Positions 1 through 5,940 of a DNA stretch of 5,940 nt are shown piece after piece. How positions within the stretch are numbered: position 1 is the first letter of the stretch; each line of letters opens with the position of its first letter. Source of the DNA: an uncultured Dechloromonas sp. Lineage in GTDB: Bacteria > Pseudomonadota > Gammaproteobacteria > Burkholderiales > Rhodocyclaceae. The position numbers were made by a program, and so were the translations under genes. The stretch is from positions 1 through 5,940 of the forward strand of contig CAMKYP010000256.1 of assembly GCA_946477505.1 (NCBI GenBank), written 5' to 3'. The notes under the pieces are model-generated. The model was not told the origin of the DNA. It did not search any database and saw only the letters and a program-made list of their open reading frames with translations.

Positions 1-124
1 CATGAAATGCGCGGCGACCGTGCCGATGGAAGCGCTTTACGGTGCCTGCCCGACTTGCGGCAGTCATCAGGTGCAGGCGACAGGCGGCACCGAAATGCGG
101 GTCAAGGAAATTGAGATCGAGTGA
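1..124 (+). CDS. hypA: HypA, C-terminal part (hydrogenase nickel-insertion protein)
   Basis: This is the last 40 residues of HypA; the gene begins left of the window, and base 1 is the third base of a split codon. HypA binds nickel and a structural zinc and works with HypB to load Ni into the large subunit of [NiFe] hydrogenases. The visible part holds the end of the zinc domain: a Cys at visible residue 3, then CPTCG with Cys at residues 16 and 19, followed by the family-typical tail GGTEMRVKEIEIE. The family zinc site is two CxxC pairs. Base 1 (C) is compatible with a TGC codon, which would complete the first pair as C-M-K-C, but that residue cannot be read. The TGA stop is at 122-124, and hypB starts 24 nt later, so the two are very likely one operon. 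The tail and zinc knuckle make the assignment secure; whether the paralogue would be called HypA or HybF cannot be decided. Confidence 0.93.
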   Translation, partial: MKCAATVPMEALYGACPTCGSHQVQATGGTEMRVKEIEIE

Positions 125-133
125 TCGAGGTCG

Positions 134-142
134 AAAAAGGAG
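134..142 (+). promoter_or_regulatory. Strong ribosome binding site of hypB
   Basis: The stretch AAAAAGGAG ends six bases before the ATG at 149. It is the best Shine-Dalgarno match in the window and fixes the hypB start so that the protein begins with the conserved Cys motif (MCTVCGCG). It lies in the 24-nt gap after hypA. Confidence 0.8.
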
Positions 143-148
143 ACAAGG

Positions 149-1264
149 ATGTGTACGGTTTGCGGTTGCGGGGCGGGTGAAGTGAAGATCGAGGGCGGGG
201 CGCATGAGCATACCCACGTGCACGCCGACGGCACGGTGCATACGCATAGCCATGACCATGCGCACGATCACGCCGAGGCAATGCCGGCCGGGGCGCATGC
301 CCATTCGCATACGCACCTCGACGGCACGACGCATGTTCACGAGCATGTGCACCAGGGCGAGCACGACCACGTGCATGCCGACGGTACGACGCACAGCCAT
401 CCGCATGACCATGCTCACGGCCATGAGCATGGCGGCGACCACGATCACCCGCACCACCATCACGAACACGCCATCGGTGGCGATCTCGACTACGGCACCG
501 GCCCCGCGCGCGCCCACGTGCCGGGCATGAGCCAGGCGCGCATGGTGCAGATCGAGCAGGACATCCTTTCCAAGAACAACACCTACGCCACCGCCAACCG
601 CAGTTGGTTCGACGAGCGCGGCATCTTCGCGCTCAACCTCGTGTCCAGCCCCGGCTCGGGCAAGACCACGCTGCTCTGCAAGACCATCGAACTGTTGAAG
701 GACAAGGTTGCCATCAACGTTGTCGAGGGCGACCAGCAGACAGCCAACGACGCCGAGCGCATCCGCGCCACCGGCGTGCCGGCGCTGCAGATCAACACCG
801 GCAAGGGCTGCCACCTGGATGGCCACATGGTTGGCCATGCCATGCAGCGCCTGCAGCCCAAGGATGAATCGTTGTTCCTGATCGAAAATGTCGGCAACCT
901 CGTCTGTCCGGCGGCTTTCGACCTCGGCGAGCACCACAAGGTGGCGATCCTGTCGGTCACCGAAGGCGAGGACAAGCCGCTCAAGTACCCGGATATGTTT
1001 GCCGCTGCCGACGTGATGCTGCTCAACAAGTGCGACTTGCTGCCCTACCTGAGCTTCGATGCCGACCTCGCCGAAGCCAACGCCCGTCGCGTCAATCCGA
1101 ACCTGACCATCTTCCGTGTGTCGGCCACCAGCGGCGACGGCATGGGTGCCTGGCTGGACTGGATCGAGGCCGGGCTGGAAACGCAGCGCGCCAGGCACGG
1201 TGACAGCGTGGATGCGTTGAAAGCGCGGATTGCCGAACTGGAACGCCGGTTGGCAGCAAAATAG
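149..1264 (+). CDS. hypB: HypB, nickel-binding GTPase for [NiFe]-hydrogenase maturation, long His-rich form
   Basis: HypB is a cytoplasmic SIMIBI-class GTPase that binds nickel and, with HypA, inserts it into the hydrogenase large-subunit precursor. The 371-residue protein starts with the high-affinity metal motif CxxCGC (Cys 2, 5 and 7). Residues 19-107 are a histidine-rich region with 35 His, mostly alternating HxH. The G domain follows: P-loop GSGKT at 169-173, the switch segment EGDQQTANDAERI at 193-205, and the guanine motif NKCD at 293-296. The second metal site of the family (Cys166, His167 and Cys198 in E. coli) is present as Cys221-His222 and Cys253. The C-terminal end, about 353-369, could form a short amphipathic helix. 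The protein is about 80 residues longer than E. coli HypB (290), the difference being the His-rich part, which in other bacteria stores nickel. All catalytic motifs are intact. The start is fixed by a strong ribosome binding site and the N-terminal Cys motif. Confidence 0.97.
   Translation: MCTVCGCGAGEVKIEGGAHEHTHVHADGTVHTHSHDHAHDHAEAMPAGAHAHSHTHLDGTTHVHEHVHQGEHDHVHADGTTHSHPHDHAHGHEHGGDHDHPHHHHEHAIGGDLDYGTGPARAHVPGMSQARMVQIEQDILSKNNTYATANRSWFDERGIFALNLVSSPGSGKTTLLCKTIELLKDKVAINVVEGDQQTANDAERIRATGVPALQINTGKGCHLDGHMVGHAMQRLQPKDESLFLIENVGNLVCPAAFDLGEHHKVAILSVTEGEDKPLKYPDMFAAADVMLLNKCDLLPYLSFDADLAEANARRVNPNLTIFRVSATSGDGMGAWLDWIEAGLETQRARHGDSVDALKARIAELERRLAAK
215..427 (+). repeat. Degenerate internal repeats encoding HxHxDGT units of HypB
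   Basis: The His-rich region of hypB contains three related units built on H-x-H-[AL]-D-G-T-[VT]-H. They begin at about residues 23 (base 215), 54 (base 308) and 74 (base 368). The first and third match at 15 of 20 residue positions (23-42 against 74-93), and their DNA is also similar (for example GTGCAyGCCGACGGyACG in both). The middle unit shares only the core around LDGTT. This suggests that the region grew by internal duplication and then diverged, mainly at third codon positions. Confidence 0.75.
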
Positions 1265-1268
1265 ACCA

Positions 1269-1472
1269 ATGCGAGTCGGTGGTTTTGCCCCACTGGATGT
1301 CGCTGGAGCCGTTGTGCTTTCAGTGCTGCTCTTGCTCCTTGCCATGCTCGGCTTTTGGGTATTTGGCTTTGGTCGAGCAAGCGTATTTCTGTTCGGATTG
1401 CTGCCAGGCTTGGCTGTCTGGGGTATTTTCCGGTTGGTAGGGAAAAAAATAGCTAACGAAGCATCGCAATGA
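1269..1472 (+). CDS. Small two-helix membrane protein of unknown function, between hypB and hypF
   Basis: I do not recognise this 67-residue protein. It is strongly hydrophobic with two predicted membrane segments, about residues 11-33 (rich in Val and Leu) and 37-58 (containing a GLLPGLAVWG turn), separated by GFGR and followed by a basic KK and a short polar tail (IANEASQ). No Cys or His metal site is visible. The ATG lies 4 nt after the hypB stop, with no clear ribosome binding site, so re-initiation by ribosomes leaving hypB is likely. In-frame upstream starts such as TTG at 1230 would overlap hypB and lack a ribosome binding site. Its TGA overlaps the hypF ATG in an ATGA. The segment is poorer in G+C than its neighbours: 105 of the 200 bases 1271-1470 by hand count. 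The tight fit on both sides and the coherent hydrophobic profile support a real gene; a role in hydrogenase maturation is only guilt by association. Confidence 0.7.
   Translation: MRVGGFAPLDVAGAVVLSVLLLLLAMLGFWVFGFGRASVFLFGLLPGLAVWGIFRLVGKKIANEASQ
1469..1472 (+). promoter_or_regulatory. ATGA stop-start overlap coupling the small membrane ORF to hypF
   Basis: The ATG of hypF (1469-1471) overlaps the TGA of the 67-residue ORF (1470-1472). Only a weak GAAG-like element precedes it, so hypF translation probably depends on ribosomes finishing the small ORF. This also argues that the small ORF is translated. Confidence 0.6.
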
Positions 1473-3790
1473 GATGCCTTGGGCACCTGTTCCGTATCGG
1501 CGGGATTGTTCAGGGGGTCGGTTTTCGGCCCCACGTCTGGCGTATTGCCAATGAACTTGGCCTAGCCGGTTGGGTTCGTAACGACGGTAACGGTGTCACA
1601 GTATTTGTCTGTGGCCCGAGTTGGATGGAATTCGAACGACGCTTGCGTGACGACGCGCCCAGGCTGGCGCGTATCGATACTGTTACGGTCGAAGCCGTCT
1701 CCGGCGATCTGCCGGAAACGGGTTTCGTTATTCTCGACAGCGTTGCAGGCAAGATTAGGACTGCCATCGGTCCCGATGCGGCGATCTGCCCGGCGTGCCT
1801 GGCCGACATCTGCGATCCGGCCAGCCGGCGCTGGCGCTACGCCTTTACCACCTGCACGCATTGCGGGCCGCGTTACACGGTCAGCCGGCGCATTCCTTAC
1901 GACCGGGCGCAGACCAGCCTGAGCGGTTTTCCGTTGTGCGCGCCCTGTGCCGCTGAATATGTCGATCCGGCGGATCGCCGCTTTCACGCCGAAACCACCT
2001 GTTGCCCTGATTGCGGGCCGCAGCTTGCCCTGCTCGACGCCGCCGGGCAGCCGCTGGCCAGCGACCCGCTGGGCGAAACCCTGCGCCGTCTGCAAGCCGG
2101 GCATATCGTCGCGATCAAGGGCCTGGGCGGCTTTCACCTCGCCTGCGACGCACGCAACCCCGTGGCGGTGGCCGAGTTGCGCCAGCGCAAGCAACGCGAG
2201 GCCAAGCCTTTCGCCGTGATGGGGCTCAATCCGGCTTCGCTGACCAGTGTCGCGCTGGTGGGCGAGGACGAATGCGCGCTGTTGCGCAGCCTTGCCGCGC
2301 CCATCGTGCTGTGTCCGAAGGGGGCGGAGGAGTTGCCGGGCGTTGCGCCCGGCCTGGCCTGGCTCGGCGCCATGTTGCCGGCCACGCCGTTGCATTGGCT
2401 GCTCTGGCACGAAGCCGCCGGCCGTCCGGCTGGCACGGCCTGGCTGCAGGAGCGTGCCGAGTTGTTGCTGGTGATGACCAGTGCCAATCCGCATGGCGAA
2501 CCACTGGTCATCGGCAACGATGAAGCGCTGGAGCGCCTGAACGGCATCGCCGACGCCTTCCTGCTGCATGACCGGGAAATCGTGACGCGCTGCGACGATT
2601 CGGTCGTCCGCGCCACGCCGCAAGGGCCCGCTTTCATCCGCCGGTCGCGCGGTTACGTGCCGGTGCCCATCGCGTTAAATTCGTCCCGGGCCGACGATGG
2701 GCCGACGGTACTGGCGCTGGGCGGCTACCTGAAGAACACGATTTGCGTGATGAAGGGACGCGAAGCCTTCCTGTCGCAGCACATCGGCGGGCTCGACAAT
2801 GCGGCGGCCATTGCTTTTCTGGAAGAGACGGTGGAGCACCTGCTGGGCATTCTCGATGTTCGGCCGGACATCGTTGCCCACGATCTGCATCCGGATTTTC
2901 CGTCCACGTATCTCGCCCTGCGACTGGCGGAGGAATTCAATGTCCCGGCACAGGCGGTCGGGCATCATCATGCGCATATTGCGGCGATTTGCGCCGAACA
3001 GGATGACAACGGGCCGGTTCTTGGTCTGGCCATCGACGGTGTCGGCCTCGGTCCGGATGGCGCGGCCTGGGGCGGGGAATTGTTGCGTCTCGACGGGGCA
3101 ACCTGCGAGCGTATCGGCCATCTGCACCCCCTGGCCATGCCGGGTGGCGACCGGGCGGCCAGGGAGCCATGGCGGATGGCCGTTTCCGCCCTGCACGGAG
3201 CCGGCCTGGGGTATCGGGTCGGTGGCTGGATTCATCAATACTATCCGGGGCGCGACCCCGGTCCGCTGCTGACCATGCTGGATCGCAAGCTGCGCAGTCC
3301 GCCAACGACCAGCCTCGGCCGCTGGTTCGATGCGGCGGCCGGCCTGCTCGGCCTGCGCGACCTGATGCAGTTCGAGGGCCAGGCGGCCATGGAGCTTGAA
3401 GGCTTGGCGGCCCGGCATGGTCCCGTTGCGCCGTTGTCCGGCGGCTATGCGCTGCGTGACAATGGCCGTGTTCTTGATCTCTCTCCCCTGTTGCCGGCCC
3501 TGATGGGGTGCAAGAACGATGCGGCCTATGGGGCCGCGCTGTTCCATGCCACCCTGGCCGCCGGCCTCGCCGCCTTCGTCGCTGCCGCGCTTGGGCGTGT
3601 GGGGCGCGCGCGTGTCGCCGTGGGCGGCGGCTGCGCCATGAATGCCGTATTGATGGCGGGCTTGCGTGGCCACTTGCAGACTGTTGGTGTCGACTTGCTG
3701 GAGGCCCGCCAGGCGCCCCCCAACGATGGCGGGCTGGCCCTGGGCCAGGCCTGGGTGGCACGACGCCTGGGCGAGGCCGGATACCAATAG
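1469..3790 (+). CDS. hypF: HypF, carbamoyltransferase for hydrogenase cyanide-ligand synthesis
   Basis: HypF hydrolyses carbamoyl phosphate, forms carbamoyl-AMP with ATP and passes the carbamoyl group to the C-terminal Cys of HypE. HypE dehydrates it to the cyanide later placed on the active-site iron. All domains of the family are seen in order in the 773 residues. The acylphosphatase domain (about 5-93) has GIVQGVGFRP with Arg20 and Asn38. Two zinc fingers follow: CPAC (107-110) with CTHC (129-132), and CAPC (157-160) with CPDC (179-182), each with an 18-residue spacer. The YrdC-like domain (about 200-395) has KGLGGFHL (217-224) and TSAN (337-340). The Kae1/TobZ-like carbamoyl transfer domain (about 412-768) has VGHHHAHIA (497-505), AIDGVGLGPDG, GGGCAMN (719-725) and PPNDGG (750-755). 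Length and motifs are normal and no lesion is seen. The start, in an ATGA overlap with the small membrane ORF, places the acylphosphatase strand correctly; its own ribosome binding site is weak, implying translational coupling. Confidence 0.98.
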   Translation: MRCLGHLFRIGGIVQGVGFRPHVWRIANELGLAGWVRNDGNGVTVFVCGPSWMEFERRLRDDAPRLARIDTVTVEAVSGDLPETGFVILDSVAGKIRTAIGPDAAICPACLADICDPASRRWRYAFTTCTHCGPRYTVSRRIPYDRAQTSLSGFPLCAPCAAEYVDPADRRFHAETTCCPDCGPQLALLDAAGQPLASDPLGETLRRLQAGHIVAIKGLGGFHLACDARNPVAVAELRQRKQREAKPFAVMGLNPASLTSVALVGEDECALLRSLAAPIVLCPKGAEELPGVAPGLAWLGAMLPATPLHWLLWHEAAGRPAGTAWLQERAELLLVMTSANPHGEPLVIGNDEALERLNGIADAFLLHDREIVTRCDDSVVRATPQGPAFIRRSRGYVPVPIALNSSRADDGPTVLALGGYLKNTICVMKGREAFLSQHIGGLDNAAAIAFLEETVEHLLGILDVRPDIVAHDLHPDFPSTYLALRLAEEFNVPAQAVGHHHAHIAAICAEQDDNGPVLGLAIDGVGLGPDGAAWGGELLRLDGATCERIGHLHPLAMPGGDRAAREPWRMAVSALHGAGLGYRVGGWIHQYYPGRDPGPLLTMLDRKLRSPPTTSLGRWFDAAAGLLGLRDLMQFEGQAAMELEGLAARHGPVAPLSGGYALRDNGRVLDLSPLLPALMGCKNDAAYGAALFHATLAAGLAAFVAAALGRVGRARVAVGGGCAMNAVLMAGLRGHLQTVGVDLLEARQAPPNDGGLALGQAWVARRLGEAGYQ

Positions 3791-3811
3791 CGTCCGCTGC
3801 TCTCTTTTTGC

Positions 3812-3835
3812 CGAGCGTGATGTAAGCCACGTTCG
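3812..3835 (+). other. Imperfect stem-loop just after hypF
   Basis: Bases 3812-3819 (CGAGCGTG) can pair with 3828-3835 (CACGTTCG) in an 8-bp stem with one G-T wobble and an 8-base loop, 21 bases after the hypF stop. No T-run follows it on either strand; the TTTTT at 3805-3809 precedes the stem. It is therefore not a textbook intrinsic terminator, but it could mark the 3' end of the hyp transcript or protect it from exonucleases. It could also be chance. Confidence 0.3.
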
Positions 3836-3867
3836 CTGCTATCCCGTCTGGTTTACCCTGATGCTGA

Positions 3868-3889
3868 ATTCGAAACGAATCGGTATGAT
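3868..3889 (+). promoter_or_regulatory. Possible promoter and operator of the binding-protein/GGDEF pair
   Basis: TATGAT at 3884-3889 matches five of six bases of the sigma-70 -10 box and would give a leader of about 35 nt before the ATG at 3930. No good -35 box lies 16-18 bases upstream (ATGCTG at 3861-3866 is poor). A perfect palindrome, ATTCG-AAA-CGAAT, occupies 3868-3880 just upstream of the -10 and could be an operator site. Its position fits regulation, but it is short enough to be chance. The gap 3791-3929 is the only place in the window where a separate promoter for the downstream genes could sit without lying inside hypF. Confidence 0.3.
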
Positions 3890-3929
3890 CGACGCGACAC
3901 AATGTTGCAGTCGTTCCATGGGGGGATGG

Positions 3930-4724
3930 ATGATCCGTCGCAGTCTGATCGCATCGTTGCTGGCATTCATGCTCGTCTCCCCCGCCGGGGCGGTCGGCTT
4001 CGAGTGCGCGCGTCCCTACAGCCTGGCCTTGCACGAGCACGGTTTGCTCTATACGGTGGCGACGGATACCGGTATCGACAAGGATGTAGCCGACGAGTTG
4101 CGCCGCCGTTCCGGCTGCAAACTCATCGTCAGCGTGATGCCAAGGGCGCGTATCTGGCAACTGATCGAATCCGGGGCGCTGGATTTCAGTCTGTCGGGCA
4201 TCACCAATGCCGAGCGGGAGCGCTTCGCTTCGTTCGCCTGGTATTTTTCCAACAAATACTACTTGCTGGTTCGCAAGGACAGCGGCGCGGCTACGCATGC
4301 CGACTTCGAGCGCAATCCCCGCTTGCAAATTGGCGTGATTCGCAGCTTTCGCTACAGCGAATCCGCGAACCGCCTGGTTGACCGCCTGCTCCTGGCCGAT
4401 CGGGTCAGCCAGGCCGGTGGTCTCGAACCGCTCTACCAGACCCTGATGCTGAATCACATCCAGGGGATGATCATCGAGCCCTTCGATTACCCGGCGCTGG
4501 ACGAAAAAAAGATTCGCGAAGCGACCAACATCATCGAGTTCAATGATCCGCCGGTGCTGCACGGGCTGATCATGTCGAAGGCCGCGCTCTCGCCCGGCGA
4601 GCAGGAAAAATGGCGGGCGTTGTTGAGCGAGATGCGGAACGATGGAACCATACGACGCATCTTCGAAAAATACTTCAAGCCGGATCTGGCGGCCAGCATG
4701 GTCAATTTCCAGGGTGGGCGGTGA
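3930..4724 (+). CDS. Periplasmic solute-binding protein, SBP_bac_3 type (probable sensory binding protein)
   Basis: This 264-residue protein has a Sec signal peptide: RR near the N-terminus, a hydrophobic core at about 6-16 and a likely cut after AGA (19-21). The mature part resembles family-3 solute-binding proteins: TGIDKDVADELRRRSG (47-62), a LIESGALDFSLSG segment (78-90), TNAERERFASF (92-102), then a second lobe from about 131 (RLQIGVIRSF) and the C-terminal helix GTIRRIFEKYF (239-249). Two mature Cys (26 and 63) could form a disulphide. There is no lipobox and no permease or ATPase gene nearby, so a transport role is not supported here. The ligand cannot be told from sequence; amino acids are common for the family, but this subgroup is divergent. 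The start chosen has a G-rich ribosome binding site (3920-3925) and begins the signal peptide; in-frame ATGs at 3861, 3885 and 3918 would only add a polar extension. The stop overlaps the next gene's GTG, implying one operon. Confidence 0.88.
   Translation: MIRRSLIASLLAFMLVSPAGAVGFECARPYSLALHEHGLLYTVATDTGIDKDVADELRRRSGCKLIVSVMPRARIWQLIESGALDFSLSGITNAERERFASFAWYFSNKYYLLVRKDSGAATHADFERNPRLQIGVIRSFRYSESANRLVDRLLLADRVSQAGGLEPLYQTLMLNHIQGMIIEPFDYPALDEKKIREATNIIEFNDPPVLHGLIMSKAALSPGEQEKWRALLSEMRNDGTIRRIFEKYFKPDLAASMVNFQGGR
4721..4724 (+). promoter_or_regulatory. GTGA start-stop overlap linking binding protein and CHASE-GGDEF gene
   Basis: The GTG start (4721-4723) overlaps the TGA stop of the binding-protein gene (4722-4724), with the purine-rich AGGGTGGG at 4711-4718 as a ribosome binding site. 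This supports co-translation of the two proteins, probably in a fixed ratio. The GTG is chosen because it directly precedes a basic N-terminus and the first membrane helix; the next in-frame ATG (residue 68) would remove that helix. Confidence 0.65.
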
Positions 4725-5940
4725 CGATCGGTCGCGCCTTCCGGGTATCCAGGCTGTCGCACTTGCTGCCCTGGATCATCCTGAGCATTACCCTCACACT
4801 CACCTGGCTGCTCTGGCGGCACGAGTCGCAGACCAGCCGTAAGGAGGTTCGGGCGCAATTCGATTTTGCCTTGCGCGACACGGTGAGTCGGGTCGAACAG
4901 CGGGTGGCCGCGCATGAACAGATGCTGCGTGGATTGCAGGGCTTGTTCGCGACCACCAGCCTGAAAAACCGCGTGGCCTTTCGCGACTATGTCGAGACCT
5001 TGCAACTTGATGCCAATTTCTCGGGAATACAGATTGTCGGGGTGGTCGATCTCGTTCCGGGCAATCAGAAAAAAGCTCACGAGGAGGTCATGCGCGGACT
5101 GGGTGTGGCGAATTATGCGGTTTATCCGGAGGGTGAGCGCGAACTCTATACGCCGATCATCCAGCGCGAGCCACAGGTGGGACGCAATCGGTTGCCTCCG
5201 GGGCTCGATACCTGGGCAGATCCGGCCCGGCGCCTGGCGATGGAGCGCGCGCGCGATTCCGGCAGAGCCGCGATTACCACCAAGGTTCGCCTGGCTGTCG
5301 ACAAGAAACCGGAGGCGCAACCGGGATTCATCATGTACCTGCCTGTCTATGCTTACGGCCAGCCACGCGATACGGTTGCCCAGCGACGCGAGCATCTGAT
5401 CGGCTGGATTTACGCGGCTTTCTACATAGAAGACTTCATGGCCAGCCTGTACGGCAACCGCTTGCCCGGTATCGTTCTCGAAATCTACGATGGCGTCGAA
5501 CCGACGGCCAGCGCACTGATGTACAGCGTTGGCAAGCCTGCCGAACCCGACGGGTATGACGGGCTGCACGCCAACGAATACATGGTGGTGGCCGGCCGTT
5601 CCTGGACGCTGTCGCTGAGCAGTCTTCGCGAATTCGACATGCGTTACGGTCGCGACGTGGCGAGTCACATTGCGGCAACCGGTTTCGGCCTGAGTCTCTC
5701 CCTGGCGCTCCTTTCGTGGTTCATGGTCACCGGGCGTGAGCGTGCCCTGCGGCTGGCTGCCGGGATGACCGAAGAGCTGCGCCATATGGCCCAGCACGAT
5801 CCGCTGACCGGATTGCCGAATCGGGCATTGTTCAGTGACCGCCTGGGTAATGAGCTTGCCAGGGCCAAACGGAATGGCGGTAATTTTGGATTGATTTTCG
5901 TCGATCTGGATTACTTCAAGCCGATAAATGACAATTTCGG
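4721..5940 (+). CDS. CHASE-GGDEF membrane protein, probable diguanylate cyclase (3' end outside window)
   Basis: The frame stays open from GTG at 4721 to the window edge (406 codons plus two bases). Layout: membrane helix about 15-32 (LLPWIILSITLTLTWLLW), a periplasmic part with a CHASE domain at about 64-245, second membrane helix about 315-336, a linker, then a GGDEF domain from about 356. CHASE hallmarks are LRGLQGLFA (69-77), GERELYTPI (138-146), GRNRLPPGLD (154-163) and a late YLPVY (206-210). The GGDEF domain opens with HDPLTGLPNR (359-368) and VDLDYFKPIND (394-404). The metal Asp395 and substrate Asn403 correspond to PleD D327 and N335, which favours cyclic-di-GMP synthesis, but the GG[DE]EF loop itself, any inhibitory site and any EAL domain lie beyond the edge. 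The GTG is preceded by AGGG (4711-4714) and overlaps the upstream stop in a GTGA, so translation is coupled to the binding protein. The long frame on the opposite strand here is a shadow. Confidence 0.93.
   Translation, partial: MTIGRAFRVSRLSHLLPWIILSITLTLTWLLWRHESQTSRKEVRAQFDFALRDTVSRVEQRVAAHEQMLRGLQGLFATTSLKNRVAFRDYVETLQLDANFSGIQIVGVVDLVPGNQKKAHEEVMRGLGVANYAVYPEGERELYTPIIQREPQVGRNRLPPGLDTWADPARRLAMERARDSGRAAITTKVRLAVDKKPEAQPGFIMYLPVYAYGQPRDTVAQRREHLIGWIYAAFYIEDFMASLYGNRLPGIVLEIYDGVEPTASALMYSVGKPAEPDGYDGLHANEYMVVAGRSWTLSLSSLREFDMRYGRDVASHIAATGFGLSLSLALLSWFMVTGRERALRLAAGMTEELRHMAQHDPLTGLPNRALFSDRLGNELARAKRNGGNFGLIFVDLDYFKPINDNF

Noticed and set aside
1562..2623. A 353-codon open frame on the - strand opposite hypF
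   Set aside because: It is entirely within hypF, which has intact zinc fingers and a YrdC-like domain here; the composition of the opposite frame is typical of a shadow.
3785..3810. An intrinsic terminator ending in the TCTCTTTTT run after hypF
   Set aside because: Only 3-4 bp stems with poor loops can be drawn upstream of the T-run, too weak to call a terminator.
3849..3866. A possible sigma-54 promoter (TGG...GC pattern)
   Set aside because: The GG and GC doublets are 11 rather than 10 bases apart and the flanking bases do not match the consensus.
3666..3929. A longer binding-protein frame starting inside hypF
   Set aside because: The frame is open upstream of 3930, but the extra residues are Arg/Pro/Trp-rich, overlap hypF and would bury the signal peptide. 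The start at 3930 gives a normal signal peptide and has a G-rich ribosome binding site.
2937..4562. A 541-codon open frame on the - strand
   Set aside because: It covers the 3' half of hypF, the intergenic gap and most of the binding-protein gene. The product is of low complexity (rich in Arg, Pro, Gly and His), without motifs, and the overlapped + strand genes are certain.
4487..5797. A 436-codon open frame on the - strand
   Set aside because: It lies opposite the CHASE-GGDEF gene and the end of the binding-protein gene, both of which have clear domain motifs. Its translation shows no recognisable domain; it is a high-GC shadow. The real gene on the + strand has no stop inside the window and so is easily overlooked.
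1..5940. CRISPR array, tRNA, rRNA, insertion sequence or attachment site
   Set aside because: No regularly spaced repeats, no tRNA-like cloverleaf, no transposase motifs or terminal inverted repeats were seen; the only repeats are the coding His-rich units of hypB.

Overview
The window looks like chromosomal DNA of a Gram-negative, high-GC bacterium, most likely a betaproteobacterium of the Rhodocyclales (Dechloromonas/Azonexus-like). That placement is inference from protein style: a very His-rich HypB, a 'transporter substrate-binding domain' protein of a type I associate with this group, and a CHASE-GGDEF protein. No taxonomic marker is present. All genes that I can support lie on the + strand and are tightly packed.

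Region 1 (1-3790) is the end of a [NiFe]-hydrogenase maturation (hyp) cluster. It holds the C-terminus of hypA (nickel delivery), a complete hypB (nickel GTPase with an unusually long histidine-rich N-terminal part), an unnamed 67-residue two-helix membrane protein, and a complete hypF (carbamoyl transferase that starts synthesis of the cyanide ligands). Spacing is 24 nt between hypA and hypB, 4 nt between hypB and the small ORF, and an ATGA overlap between the small ORF and hypF, so the four are probably co-transcribed and partly translationally coupled. HypA and HypB act at nickel insertion, while HypF acts at the Fe(CN)2CO step. No hydrogenase structural gene and no hypC, hypD or hypE lies inside the window.

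Region 2 (3791-3929) is the only real intergenic gap. It contains an imperfect stem-loop without a T-tract, a short palindrome and a weak promoter-like hexamer.

Region 3 (3930-5940) holds a two-gene signalling unit: a secreted periplasmic solute-binding protein (SBP_bac_3 type) whose stop codon overlaps the GTG start of a membrane protein with a periplasmic CHASE sensor domain and a cytoplasmic GGDEF (diguanylate cyclase) domain. The latter runs off the right edge just before its GGDEF signature. The overlap and the compatible cellular locations suggest that the binding protein supplies or modulates the signal for the CHASE-GGDEF protein, rather than feeding an ABC transporter. This pair is the most interesting candidate system here. 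The large open frames on the - strand opposite hypF and opposite this pair look like high-GC shadows.
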